From positions 2,053,092 to 2,117,091 of the forward strand of contig NZ_KB913031.1 of NCBI RefSeq assembly GCF_000384155.1: a stretch of 64,000 nucleotides of DNA. The letters run 5' to 3'. The translations under genes and the position numbers were made by a program. Under the pieces are notes generated by a model, which did no database searches, was not told the DNA's origin, and saw only the letters and a program-made list of their open reading frames with translations. This document shows, piece after piece, positions 8,717-17,802 of this stretch (positions within the stretch are counted from its first letter, which is position 1; every line of letters starts with the position of its first letter). This DNA comes from Methylophilus sp. 42. Lineage in GTDB: Bacteria > Pseudomonadota > Gammaproteobacteria > Burkholderiales > Methylophilaceae.

Positions 8717-9733
8717 GTGGATAAACGCGCGCAAATTTTGCTAAAAACGCTGGTGGAACATTACATCAGTGAGGGGCAGCCTATCGGCTCCCGTACCCTG
8801 CTTCAACATTCAGGCCTCGACGTCAGCCCGGCGACCATCCGTAACGTGATGAGTGACCTCGAACAATTAGGCTTTATTACCAGTCCGCATACTTCGGCTG
8901 GCAGGGTGCCCACTAAAAAAGGCTATCGCCTGTTTGTCGATTCGCTGATGACGGTGCAACCACTGGACCAGCGCGCCATGACGCAACTGAAAAGTGGCTT
9001 ATCCTCGCCTAACCAGCAGGCGCTGATCAACAGTGCCGCCGATATGCTGTCGCAACTCACCCAGTTTGCCGGCTTGGTGATGATCCCGAAACGCACACGT
9101 AACGTGTTGAAGCACCTGGAATTTCTGCACTTAAACGACAAGAAAATCCTGGTGATTCTGGTGACTGAAGATGGCCAGGTACAAAACCGTATTTTGCTCA
9201 CCGACAAAGCGTTTAGTGCCAGCGAGCTCACCGCCGCCAGCAATTACTTTAACAGCTATTGCCGCGGTCTTTCGCTCGAAGAAGTACAAGCCAAGCTCAA
9301 ACAAGAACTGCAGCAAATGCAGGTGGATATTAACCGCCTGATGTCCGCCGCACTTGAAGCCGCCAGCCAGCCTGAATCCTCGGAGCAAGAAACCGTGGTC
9401 ATTGCCGGTGAACGCAATTTACTGCAAGTGGATGAGTTATCCACCAACGTCGGTAGCCTGCGCAAGCTATTTGAGATTTTTGAGCGCCGCACCGCACTCA
9501 TGCAATTGCTCGATCATAGCCAGCGCGCAGATGGCGTGCAGATTTTTATTGGTGGTGAAAGTGGCTACCTGCCGCTGGACGAATGCAGTCTGGTGACCTC
9601 GCCGTATGAAGTGGATGGCCAAGTTGTGGGCACCTTGGGCGTGATTGGGCCGACGCGCATGGCCTATGAGCGCATTATCCCGATTGTAGATGTGACCGCC
9701 AAGTTGCTATCGAACGCATTATCGAACCAGTAG
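8717..9733 (+). CDS. hrcA: heat-inducible transcription repressor HrcA
   Basis: Represses chaperone operons through CIRCE operators. The N-terminal winged helix (HYISEGQPIGSRTL, then VSPATIRNVMSDLEQLGFI and the wing TSAGRVPTKKGYR) is followed by the GAF-like and C-terminal domains; 338 residues. The start is a GTG with AAGGTGG upstream. No CIRCE inverted repeat (TTAGCACTC-N9-GAGTGCTAA) is visible in its promoter region, so autoregulation is not evident here. Confidence 0.95.
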   Translation: MDKRAQILLKTLVEHYISEGQPIGSRTLLQHSGLDVSPATIRNVMSDLEQLGFITSPHTSAGRVPTKKGYRLFVDSLMTVQPLDQRAMTQLKSGLSSPNQQALINSAADMLSQLTQFAGLVMIPKRTRNVLKHLEFLHLNDKKILVILVTEDGQVQNRILLTDKAFSASELTAASNYFNSYCRGLSLEEVQAKLKQELQQMQVDINRLMSAALEAASQPESSEQETVVIAGERNLLQVDELSTNVGSLRKLFEIFERRTALMQLLDHSQRADGVQIFIGGESGYLPLDECSLVTSPYEVDGQVVGTLGVIGPTRMAYERIIPIVDVTAKLLSNALSNQ

Positions 9734-9749
9734 CCAGCTTCTTTACATT

Positions 9750-9767
9750 TGTCAGAAAGTTCTGACA
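9750..9767. repeat. perfect palindrome between hrcA and the small lipoprotein gene
   Basis: TGTCAGA / TCTGACA with a 4-base AAGT centre, 16 bases after the hrcA stop and 84 bases before the next start. No T-run follows, so it is either a U-less terminator or an operator for the lipoprotein gene. Confidence 0.4.
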
Positions 9768-9851
9768 TCACTATCAGCTTCAGCCTGCTACAACCTAAAG
9801 GACCACTTTTTTATACTGACCACACTATTTACTTATTGTGGAGAGATCAAA

Positions 9852-10085
9852 ATGAACAGCGTAAATCAAAAATCTTTACATAAATCACTTATCTGGTCTG
9901 TACTGTTAGCGTTGTGCCTGAGCACTACGGCCTGTGGCTCCATGAGCACACGCGGTAAAAGTACAGCCTTAGGCGCAGGGATTGGTGCAGTCGGCGGTGC
10001 TGTGTTAACCGGTGGTAGCGCCATTGGTACGGTTGGCGGTGCCGCCATCGGTGGCGTGATCGGTAACCAGATCAACAAAAAATAA
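9852..10085 (+). CDS. small glycine-zipper lipoprotein (OsmB-like)
   Basis: 77-residue predicted lipoprotein. A signal peptide ends in LSTTAC, with the acylated Cys near residue 28. The rest is almost entirely a glycine zipper (GAGIGAVGGAVLTGG, then GGAAIGGVIGNQI) like OsmB/17 kDa antigen-type outer-membrane lipoproteins. A GTGGAGAG ribosome-binding site precedes the ATG. It is monocistronic, ending before a hairpin terminator. Stress-linked expression is known for OsmB but not shown here. Confidence 0.8.
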   Translation: MNSVNQKSLHKSLIWSVLLALCLSTTACGSMSTRGKSTALGAGIGAVGGAVLTGGSAIGTVGGAAIGGVIGNQINKK

Positions 10086-10103
10086 CTCACCCTGCGCCCC
10101 AAG

Positions 10104-10142
10104 CAACCGCTGACAGAGTATTAGCGGTTGCCGCACTTTTTT
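10104..10142 (+). terminator. terminator of the lipoprotein gene
   Basis: CAACCGCT / AGCGGTTG stem with an 11-base loop. An overlapping small hairpin (GCGG-TTG-CCGC) ends two bases before a run of six T residues. Either fold places a stem next to the T-run. Confidence 0.6.
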
Positions 10143-10187
10143 CACTGGCAAGCGTCATATAGGCTCTTATTCGCTTAAAATGCCTTT

Positions 10188-11294
10188 ATGACCTATTACC
10201 AGCCAGAGCCTGCCTACACCCACGGCAGCCAACCAAAAGTGGGGATCTTGTTAGCCAACCTCGGCACACCAGAAGCGCCAACCGCCAAGGCATTACGTCC
10301 CTACCTGCAACAGTTCCTGATGGACAGACGCGTGGTCGAAATCCCGCGCCTGATCTGGTGGTGCATCCTACACGGTATTATTTTAATCATCAGGCCCAAA
10401 AAATCTGCCGAAAAATACGCCAGCATTTGGCGCAAAGACGGCTCACCATTAATGGCCTATGCAGTACAACAAAAAAAACTGTTGCAAGGATACCTGTCAC
10501 AAAAAATCAACTCGCCATTTGCCGTCGAATTAGGCATGACCTACGGCAATCCCAGCATGCAAAGCGCGATTGAGTCACTCAAAGCACAAGGTTGTGACCG
10601 CATCCTCGTATTCCCGCTCTACCCGCAATACGCCGCCAGCAGCACGGCGGCCGCGCTGGATGCGGTGTGGCGCGTGCTGCTTAAAATGCGCAACGTGCCC
10701 GCCATTCGCACCATCAAACACTACCACGACCACCCGCGCTACATTCAAGCCCTGGCCAGCCATATCCAAACCTACTGGAAACAACACGGCAAACCCGAAA
10801 AACTGGTCATGAGCTTTCACGGCGTGCCTAAATTTCACCTGCTTAAAGGCGACCCCTACCACTGTGAATGCCATAAAACCGCTCGCTTGCTGGCCGAGGC
10901 TTTAGGCTTAAGCAAAGTACAATATGAAGTCGGCTTCCAATCCCGCTTTGGCCGCCAGGAATGGCTGCAACCCTACCTCGCCAACACACTGGACGCCTTA
11001 GGCAAACAGCAAATCAAACGCATAGACGTCGTCTGCCCCGGGTTTAGCAGTGACTGCCTGGAAACCCTGGAAGAAATTGCCATGGAAGGCAAACATTTAT
11101 TTCAGTCTGTGGGCGGGGGTGATTATCACTATATCCCGGCGCTGAATAATGAACCTGTGTGGATTGAAGCCATGCGCGATATTGCACTGGAGCATTTGCA
11201 GGGTTGGGTGAGTGATGACTTCAATCAGGTGCAAGCAGAAGCTGAGGCGCAAGCAAGTCAGCAACGTGCTTTGGCGATGGGTGCTGAAAAATAG
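10188..11294 (+). CDS. hemH: ferrochelatase
   Basis: Inserts Fe(II) into protoporphyrin IX, the last step of protoheme synthesis. 368 residues. N-terminal GILLANLGTPEAP is the family signature. The catalytic His lies in SFHGVP near residue 209 and the conserved Glu in CLETLEEI near residue 290. The C-terminal 25 residues are rich in Gln/Ala/Glu and probably not part of the catalytic fold. Single-gene unit with a strong terminator after it. Confidence 0.96.
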   Translation: MTYYQPEPAYTHGSQPKVGILLANLGTPEAPTAKALRPYLQQFLMDRRVVEIPRLIWWCILHGIILIIRPKKSAEKYASIWRKDGSPLMAYAVQQKKLLQGYLSQKINSPFAVELGMTYGNPSMQSAIESLKAQGCDRILVFPLYPQYAASSTAAALDAVWRVLLKMRNVPAIRTIKHYHDHPRYIQALASHIQTYWKQHGKPEKLVMSFHGVPKFHLLKGDPYHCECHKTARLLAEALGLSKVQYEVGFQSRFGRQEWLQPYLANTLDALGKQQIKRIDVVCPGFSSDCLETLEEIAMEGKHLFQSVGGGDYHYIPALNNEPVWIEAMRDIALEHLQGWVSDDFNQVQAEAEAQASQQRALAMGAEK

Positions 11295-11316
11295 CTCTCG
11301 GACATAAAGTAGACAT

Positions 11317-11347
11317 AAAAAAAGCGTAATTAAATTACGCTTTTTTT
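11317..11347. terminator. bidirectional terminator between hemH and the PEP-CTERM gene
   Basis: GCGTAATT / AATTACGC stem around a single base, flanked by seven A and seven T residues, so it works as an intrinsic terminator for both converging genes. Confidence 0.85.
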
Positions 11348-11370
11348 ACTACTGACGGATAGTTTAATGA

Positions 11371-11928
11371 TCAGGCTTGTTTGCGGCGAGTGGCAAAACC
11401 TAACAATCCCAGTCCGGCCAACAGCATGCCATAGGTTTCTGGCTCTGGCACGTTTGCAACCGTAAACTGAAATTTATCGTAGCTGAAGCCAGCGCCTGTC
11501 GAGGAGTCATCAAAATACAGTTTTGTGATGTTTGAATAGGCGCTTAAATCAACCAAACCGTTTGACTCACGTGCAATGGTGCCGAGTAAAGAAGCGCCAC
11601 TGAAAATGTTAATATCCAGATGGTCACCACTATCGTAACCGGCAAGCACAAACGAGAGATTATTCACTGCTGCTGTAAAGTCAACTTGCAAGTCTGCCTG
11701 GCAGTTAAAACCTGCCGTCAGAGCGCAAATTTCGCTGTCTATGCCTGACGCACCAACGTAAATATCTGACCCGAAAGATGTGATGGTCGCCTGCGGGAAT
11801 ACCAGAACAGTGGAGCCTTGAGAGCCGTGTACTAACGTTGTGAAGTCTAATGTATCAGCAAACGTATTGGTTGAAAATAAAGCAACAAAGATTGATAGAG
11901 CGATACTGCGTTGTTTCAAGAATTTCAT
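11371..11928 (-). CDS. PEP-CTERM sorting-domain exported protein
   Basis: 185 residues. An N-terminal signal peptide (ending near TFADT) is followed by a small Ser/Gly/Asp-rich beta-type domain without obvious catalytic residues. The C-terminus has the PEP-CTERM signal: VPEPETYG, a short hydrophobic helix and a basic RRK tail. In this system an exosortase (EpsH/XrtA) processes the tail and the protein goes to the outer surface or exopolysaccharide. No exosortase is in the window. Strong ribosome-binding site GGGGAGGG. Monocistronic. Confidence 0.85.
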   Translation of the reverse strand: MKFLKQRSIALSIFVALFSTNTFADTLDFTTLVHGSQGSTVLVFPQATITSFGSDIYVGASGIDSEICALTAGFNCQADLQVDFTAAVNNLSFVLAGYDSGDHLDINIFSGASLLGTIARESNGLVDLSAYSNITKLYFDDSSTGAGFSYDKFQFTVANVPEPETYGMLLAGLGLLGFATRRKQA

Positions 11929-12211
11929 AACACCCTCCCCATAAATTATATTAATAATAAGAATTGGCCGGTGATTGTAAGCTTATGATAGGAACCTGTC
12001 TATAGCCCTTTGGGGCAAGGCAATTAAGGCTGAATTGACCTGGGTTTATACAGTGTCATTGCCCGCGCAAAAGTCTCCAGCATAAGCTACATAGTGATAA
12101 CGATTGATTGACATGCATGAAGTATTGATACATTCAAAGCCTACCGATTCCTATGCCAGCCCTCGCCGATTACGCGTTATAATCGCGTTTTAACGTTTTT
12201 ATCGTTCCCCT

Positions 12212-13201
12212 ATGATCATTATCACCGGTGGTGCAGGCATGATTGGCTCTATCATGGCCTGGCATTTGAACAACAAACTGGGCCGGCAAGATCTGGTAAT
12301 TGTTGACCGCATCACACATGAAAACCAGTGGCAAAACCTGGTGCACAGGCACTATGCCGAATACCTGGACAAAGACCAGTTGTTCGACTTTCTGGAAGAT
12401 AACGACGACATCACAGCCGTGATTCATATGGGTGCCATCAGCGCGACCACCGAGCGCGACTTTAACAAGCTGGTGGCGGATAATATGCATTATTCGCAGG
12501 ACTTGTGGTCTTGGTGTGCGGAATATGAAGTCCCCTTCTTTTACGCCAGCTCTGCCGCGACCTATGGCGGCGGTGAGCAAGGCTACGATGATGCCAGCAT
12601 CGAAAACCTGCGCCCCTTGAATGGCTATGGCTATTCGAAACACTTTTTTGACCAGTGGGTGTTGCAGCAAGTCGCGCAAAAACAGATCACACCTCCCGCA
12701 TGGGCAGGATTCAAGTTTTTCAATGTCTATGGGCCAAACGAATACCATAAAGAACGCATGGCCAGCGTGGCTTACCACACCTTTAACCAGTTTAAAGAAA
12801 CCGGCACCATGCGTTTGTTTAAAGGTACCAAGGCGGACGTGGCAGACGGCATGCAACTGCGTGACTTTGTCTATGTGAAAGACGTCGCAGATGTGATGGG
12901 ATTTTTCCTTGAGGCTGCGTTGAAAAACAAACCAGCGGCGAATGCGATTTACAATATCGGCACCGGGCAAGCACGCAGCTTTAAAGACCTAGCGACCAAT
13001 GTGATGACCAGCATGGATCGCGAACCCAATATTACTTATATTGATATGCCGCAAGATCTTCAGGGCAAATATCAGTACTTTACGCAGGCCGAGATGAAAA
13101 AGCTGCGCGATGCGGGTTATAAAAAGCCATTTACCACACTGGAAGAAGGCGTGAAGGACTATGTGCAGAACTATTTGCGGCAGGATGACCCTTACGCATA
13201 A
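12212..13201 (+). CDS. hldD: ADP-L-glycero-D-manno-heptose 6-epimerase
   Basis: Last step of ADP-heptose synthesis for the LPS inner core. Short-chain dehydrogenase-type epimerase of 329 residues with NADP-binding GGAGMIGS at residues 6-13, ASSAATYGG with the catalytic Ser/Thr region and YGYSKHFFD with Tyr and Lys near residue 140. First gene of a plus-strand heptose operon with gmhA, hldE and waaF. A TATAAT at 12178-12183 is a possible -10, though no good -35 is visible. Confidence 0.96.
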   Translation: MIIITGGAGMIGSIMAWHLNNKLGRQDLVIVDRITHENQWQNLVHRHYAEYLDKDQLFDFLEDNDDITAVIHMGAISATTERDFNKLVADNMHYSQDLWSWCAEYEVPFFYASSAATYGGGEQGYDDASIENLRPLNGYGYSKHFFDQWVLQQVAQKQITPPAWAGFKFFNVYGPNEYHKERMASVAYHTFNQFKETGTMRLFKGTKADVADGMQLRDFVYVKDVADVMGFFLEAALKNKPAANAIYNIGTGQARSFKDLATNVMTSMDREPNITYIDMPQDLQGKYQYFTQAEMKKLRDAGYKKPFTTLEEGVKDYVQNYLRQDDPYA

Positions 13202-13216
13202 CCTCCTTCAGAAATT

Positions 13217-13786
13217 GTGAGCGACATGAATCATATTGAATATCTTAAAGGTGAGCACGCGGCGCATGTGGCGATGTTTCAGGCATTGGAACCGCTATTT
13301 CCGCTGATTAGCGATGTTGGCAATTTGCTGCGCGACTGTATTCAGCGTGGCGGCAAGGTGTTGCTGTGCGGTAACGGCGGCAGCGCGGCGGATAGCCAGC
13401 ACATTGCTGCAGAGATCGTTGGCCGCTTTAAAAAAGAACGCAAGGGCTTGCCATCCATCGCTTTGACAACGGATACGTCTATCCTGACCTCAGTCGGTAA
13501 TGACTATGGCTATGACTATATTTTTGCGCGCCAGGTCGAAGCACTTTGCCGCCCCGAAGATATCCTGATTGGCTTGACCACCAGTGGTAACAGTGCCAAT
13601 GTGGTGCGTGCGATTGAAGCTGCTAATGACATTGGCGCAACAACCATAGGCCTGACTGGCGGTAGCGGCGGCAAATTGAATGTGCTGTGTACACACAATA
13701 TCGTCGTCCCCTCCAGCGTCACCGCCCGCATTCAGGAAGCGCATATTTTCATTGGTCACTGCCTGTGTGAAATTCTGGAATCCTGA
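13217..13786 (+). CDS. gmhA: sedoheptulose-7-phosphate isomerase
   Basis: Converts sedoheptulose 7-phosphate to D-glycero-D-manno-heptose 7-phosphate, the first committed step of LPS heptose synthesis. SIS-domain protein of 189 residues with LLCGNGGSAADSQHIAAE, LTTSGNSANVV and the C-terminal RIQEAHIFIGH segment. GTG start at 13217; an ATG three codons later is an alternative. It follows hldD by 15 bases and overlaps hldE by one base (TGATG). Confidence 0.95.
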   Translation: MSDMNHIEYLKGEHAAHVAMFQALEPLFPLISDVGNLLRDCIQRGGKVLLCGNGGSAADSQHIAAEIVGRFKKERKGLPSIALTTDTSILTSVGNDYGYDYIFARQVEALCRPEDILIGLTTSGNSANVVRAIEAANDIGATTIGLTGGSGGKLNVLCTHNIVVPSSVTARIQEAHIFIGHCLCEILES

Positions 13787-15258
13787 TGACTGCAACGGTA
13801 TTGAATAACAACACGGCAACGCTGGTTGCCCATTTTGGCGAACAAAAACAGCATGCGCTGGTCATTGGCGATGTGATGCTGGACCGTTACCTGATGGGTG
13901 AGGTCAATCGCATTTCACCTGAAGCACCGGTGCCGGTGGTATTGATCAAATCAGAGCAACAACGCGCAGGCGGCGCGGCCAATGTCGCGGCCAACCTGGC
14001 ACTGTTGGGCATCAAAACCCGTATGGTAGGCATGGTGGGAGCCGACAATGAAGGCCAGCTCTTACTCGCAGCCATGCAAAGCTGTGGCATAGATACATCG
14101 GCCATGATCAACACAGCCACACGCCCCACTATTGCCAAAACACGTATTCTGGGCGGGCATCAGCAGATGATGCGTCTGGATCAGGAAATCACCACTGAAC
14201 TCTCAACGGCGGAAACCCAAACCGCAACCGAAACCATTAACGCAGCCCTGGCGCAACAACCGGCGCTAGTGATTTTGTCAGACTACGCCAAGGGCTTGTT
14301 GACCGAACCGCTATGCCAGCATGTGATTCAACATTGCCGCCAACATAACATCCAGGTCTTGGTGGACCCTAAAGGGCGCAACTATGACAAATATCGTGGT
14401 GCGACGGCGCTCACGCCCAACAAAAAAGAAACGGCTGAGGCCTGCGATACGCAAGTCCATGACGCAGCACTCATAGAGAAGGCCACTGCACTCAAGTCCC
14501 GTTTGGCGCTGGATTTTCTGGCCGTCACACGTGGTGAAGAAGGCATTACCCTGATTGCTGACCGCACCGATCATTTAAGCGCCACGGCCAAACAAGTGTT
14601 TGATGTATCTGGCGCGGGCGATACCGTGATTGCCACACTGGCAGCCGGGCTCATGCATGGCTTGAGTGCGCTAGATAGTTTGTCACTCGCCAATATTGCT
14701 GCCGGTGTCGTTGTCGGCAAAGTAGGCACTGTGCCGATTACCAAGGCTGACCTGGTAGACGCCATTGCCACCGCACAAGGCAGCGAACAAGCACATAAAG
14801 TATGCGAATTGCCAGGCCTGCTGCAAAAAGTCACAGCATGGAAACAACAAGGACAAAAAATCGTTTTTACCAACGGCTGCTTTGACTTATTGCACGCCGG
14901 GCATGTCACCTACCTTGAAGGCGCCAAAAAACGCGGAGACAAACTGATCCTGGGCTTGAATACCGATCGCTCAGTCTCTGCGTTAAAAGGCCCGACTCGG
15001 CCAGTGGTTAATGAACAGGATCGCGCCCGTGTCCTGGCCGCGCTAGAGTCTATTGATGCTGTCATCCTGTTTGACGAAGATACCCCGCTCGCACTGATCA
15101 ATGCCATACAACCAGCCGTGATTGCCAAAGGCAGTGACTATACTGCTGAGCAAGTGGTAGGCGGCAAAGAAGTGCTGTCGTGGGGAGGTGAAATTGCCCT
15201 GATCGATCTGGTAGAAGGCCGCAGCACCACCAACCTGATTAAAAAACTGCACGCATGA
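13786..15258 (+). CDS. hldE: bifunctional heptose 7-phosphate kinase / heptose 1-phosphate adenylyltransferase
   Basis: Two fused enzymes of the ADP-heptose pathway, 490 residues. The N-terminal ribokinase-like domain (about 1-330) has GDVMLDRYLMGEVNRISPEAP and the anion-hole motif DVSGAGDTV. The C-terminal nucleotidyltransferase (from about residue 358) has FTNGCFDLLHAGHVTYLEGA with the HxGH signature. Full-length fusion as in Escherichia coli. It overlaps gmhA by one base and waaF by four (ATGA). The D,D-heptose bisphosphatase gene gmhB is not in this window. Confidence 0.96.
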   Translation: MTATVLNNNTATLVAHFGEQKQHALVIGDVMLDRYLMGEVNRISPEAPVPVVLIKSEQQRAGGAANVAANLALLGIKTRMVGMVGADNEGQLLLAAMQSCGIDTSAMINTATRPTIAKTRILGGHQQMMRLDQEITTELSTAETQTATETINAALAQQPALVILSDYAKGLLTEPLCQHVIQHCRQHNIQVLVDPKGRNYDKYRGATALTPNKKETAEACDTQVHDAALIEKATALKSRLALDFLAVTRGEEGITLIADRTDHLSATAKQVFDVSGAGDTVIATLAAGLMHGLSALDSLSLANIAAGVVVGKVGTVPITKADLVDAIATAQGSEQAHKVCELPGLLQKVTAWKQQGQKIVFTNGCFDLLHAGHVTYLEGAKKRGDKLILGLNTDRSVSALKGPTRPVVNEQDRARVLAALESIDAVILFDEDTPLALINAIQPAVIAKGSDYTAEQVVGGKEVLSWGGEIALIDLVEGRSTTNLIKKLHA

Positions 15259-16265
15259 ATAAGATACTGGTGATGGGCCCGTCATGGGTAGGCGACATGG
15301 TGTTGGCGCAAAGCCTGTTCAAACAGCTCAAAATCGAGCAACCAAATTGCCAAATATCCGTTGCCGCACCAGCCTGGACCATCCCCTTGCTAGACAGGAT
15401 GCCAGAAGTGTCACAAGCCATTGCCCTACCGTTTAAACATGGCGACCTGGCGTTGCGTGAGCGCTTCCAATTCGGCCGTTCATTGGCAGGACAAGGGTTT
15501 ACGCAAGCGATTTTGCTCACTAACAGCCTTAAATCAGCGATTCTGCCGTGGGCGGCCAAGATTCCCGTCCGCACGGGTTTTAAAGGCGAAATGCGCTATG
15601 GCCTGGTGAATGATATGCGTCCACTGGATAAAACAGTGCTTAAAAAAACCGTGGAGCGCTTTGTCGCACTTGGCTTGCCAAAAAATGTCGCCCTGCCCGC
15701 ACAATTACCGCAACCAGCATTACGGTCTGACCCGGCACATGCCAGCACATTATTAAAAACATTCAATATTGGGAACACAGACAAACCTGTGCTCGGGCTA
15801 TGCCCGGGAGCAGAGTATGGCGAGGCCAAACGTTGGCCCGCAGAATATTACGCAGAAGTGGCAAACCATGCCCTGAACCAAGGCTGGCAAGTATGGCTGT
15901 TTGGCTCAGAAAAAGATAAACCGGTCACAGCCAACATCCAGCAACTCACCCAACAACGCTGCGTGGATCTGGCTGGCAGCACCAAGCTGGGCGAAGCCAT
16001 TGATTTAATGTCACAGTGCAATACCATTATCAGCAACGATTCAGGCCTCATGCATGTCGCAGCAGCGCTGGATAAAAAACTGATTGCGATTTATGGCTCG
16101 TCTGACCCCAAACATACGCCCCCCATGCACCCGGATGCAGTGGTGGAATACCTTGGGCTTTCATGCAGTCCATGTTTTGAACGCGTGTGCCCGCTAGGAC
16201 ATTTGAACTGTTTAAAACAAATCTCTCCCTCTACGATTATTGCTGATATCCATGTCACTCATTAA
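15255..16265 (+). CDS. waaF: LPS heptosyltransferase II
   Basis: Adds the second heptose to the LPS inner core at the cytoplasmic face of the inner membrane. GT9 family, 336 residues: N-terminal ILVMGPSWVGDMVLAQSLF and C-terminal ADP-heptose-binding part with GLCPGAEYGEAKRWP and NDSGLMHVAAAL. It overlaps hldE by four bases. The next gene begins inside its last codons. Confidence 0.95.
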   Translation: MNKILVMGPSWVGDMVLAQSLFKQLKIEQPNCQISVAAPAWTIPLLDRMPEVSQAIALPFKHGDLALRERFQFGRSLAGQGFTQAILLTNSLKSAILPWAAKIPVRTGFKGEMRYGLVNDMRPLDKTVLKKTVERFVALGLPKNVALPAQLPQPALRSDPAHASTLLKTFNIGNTDKPVLGLCPGAEYGEAKRWPAEYYAEVANHALNQGWQVWLFGSEKDKPVTANIQQLTQQRCVDLAGSTKLGEAIDLMSQCNTIISNDSGLMHVAAALDKKLIAIYGSSDPKHTPPMHPDAVVEYLGLSCSPCFERVCPLGHLNCLKQISPSTIIADIHVTH

Positions 16266-17802
16266 ATCACTAATCGTCCAAGCCAGCCGTTATGCTGCGG
16301 CGCTTCGTCCCAATCAATATATCGCGATTCTGATTGCGCTGTCTGCTCTGGTTGCTTTACGCATCACTTATGTACAGCACGGCTGGGTAAATGATGACTC
16401 ACTGCTTTATTTTGAAGTCGCCCGCCTGCTTGCTGACGGGCAATGGCAAGCTGCATACGATTTATTCCCCTGGTTACTGTACCCTGCTTTGCTGACGCTT
16501 GGGCATATAGCCACCGGATTGGATATCCATACGACCGCGCAACTGATTAATATTGCGCTATTCACCTTGTTTAGCTGGGGATTTTCATTACTGATCCTGC
16601 AAGCTGGCGGTACCATCAAGACCATGTGCTGGGGCAGCCTACTACTGCTATCCACTCAATATATCGTTGGCGATATTCTAGGCATGTTGTTACGCGATGA
16701 AGGGTTCTGGGCAAGCCTGACCTGGGCATTATTATTCCTGCTGCGTTACATGCAACGCAGCAAAGTGGCAGATGCTTATTACTTTCAAGCTGCAATCATT
16801 GTGGCGATGCTGTTCCGCCTGGAGGCGATTGTTTACTTTGCCTTACCACTACTGACGCTATTGACATGCCATACACTGCCCTTGCGTAAGCGTTTGTACA
16901 AAATGGTACATAGCGTGAGCATTCCATTATGCTGCGGATTGCTTCTCACGGCGGCAGTCATCACTGGCATCGTGGAAATTGCACACCTTGGGCGACTGCA
17001 GGAAATTATCTACCTGTTACAACAAGGCCTGATTGAGCGTCTGCAGTTTATTCAGGACAAAGGTGACCTGATGGGCAAACAGATTCTGGGGCATCATTTG
17101 GATAACTACAGTCAATTTGCCATATGGAGTGTTCTGATTCTGATTACAGTGAACAAGACTCTCAAAGTTGCCGGTTGGCCAGTACTCTTGATCATGATTG
17201 CCGGGCGAAAAGCATGGAAAAATATCCACTATCACGCACGACATTTATTCAGCCTGCACCTGATGCTTGGGTTCATCACCAGCGTGTTGATTATTATGAA
17301 TGCCTTTGTACTGTCGAGCCGTTATGTTATCGCCTCGGGCATTGTCATGTTGGTGATTGGTGCATTCTGTGTTGAATATCTATATGTCAAAGCCTCAGCA
17401 TGGGGAAAGCGTGGCCTGCTGCTGTTATTCGCTGGCATGCTGGTGGTCAATCTGCATGATTCAGGCCGGGTAGACCTGGACAGAGCGGCTGTAGAGTACT
17501 TGCAATCTATCACTCCGCATCAACAATCTGTATTGTATGACACCGAAAATGCCCGTTTTTACGCGCAACAGCCGTTTATGGAGCGTATTCCATCGCATAA
17601 GCTTGTGGAGTCATTATTAGCCTCCGGTAAAATCACAAACTACAATTACCTGATGATCAGCATTGCCGATGATAAAGCTGACTATGAGCAATCTGTACAA
17701 CGCAGGCTAAACGCGGATTTTGAACATATTCATACGCTCTATGGCTGGAAGAAAAAGTCCAAAGTACTGATTTACCGGAAACGCCAGACCACAGCTGACT
17801 AG
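16252..17802 (+). CDS. polytopic membrane protein, GT-C glycosyltransferase-like
   Basis: 516 residues with about ten hydrophobic segments. The first outside loop carries WVNDDSLLYFEVARLL: an acidic pair shortly after the first membrane helix is typical of GT-C transferases that use polyprenyl-phosphate sugars (PMT/ArnT-type). A short hydrophilic C-terminal domain follows. No detailed family is recognised. It overlaps waaF by 14 bases, so a role in LPS or surface glycan assembly is inferred. A start four codons earlier (16240) is possible. Its stop and that of the convergent gene share one CTAG. Confidence 0.7.
   Translation: MSLIKSLIVQASRYAAALRPNQYIAILIALSALVALRITYVQHGWVNDDSLLYFEVARLLADGQWQAAYDLFPWLLYPALLTLGHIATGLDIHTTAQLINIALFTLFSWGFSLLILQAGGTIKTMCWGSLLLLSTQYIVGDILGMLLRDEGFWASLTWALLFLLRYMQRSKVADAYYFQAAIIVAMLFRLEAIVYFALPLLTLLTCHTLPLRKRLYKMVHSVSIPLCCGLLLTAAVITGIVEIAHLGRLQEIIYLLQQGLIERLQFIQDKGDLMGKQILGHHLDNYSQFAIWSVLILITVNKTLKVAGWPVLLIMIAGRKAWKNIHYHARHLFSLHLMLGFITSVLIIMNAFVLSSRYVIASGIVMLVIGAFCVEYLYVKASAWGKRGLLLLFAGMLVVNLHDSGRVDLDRAAVEYLQSITPHQQSVLYDTENARFYAQQPFMERIPSHKLVESLLASGKITNYNYLMISIADDKADYEQSVQRRLNADFEHIHTLYGWKKKSKVLIYRKRQTTAD

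Noticed and set aside
12170-12970. 266-codon open frame on the minus strand opposite hldD
   Set aside because: It lies fully antisense to the clear hldD gene, has no recognisable domain and follows that gene's codon bias.
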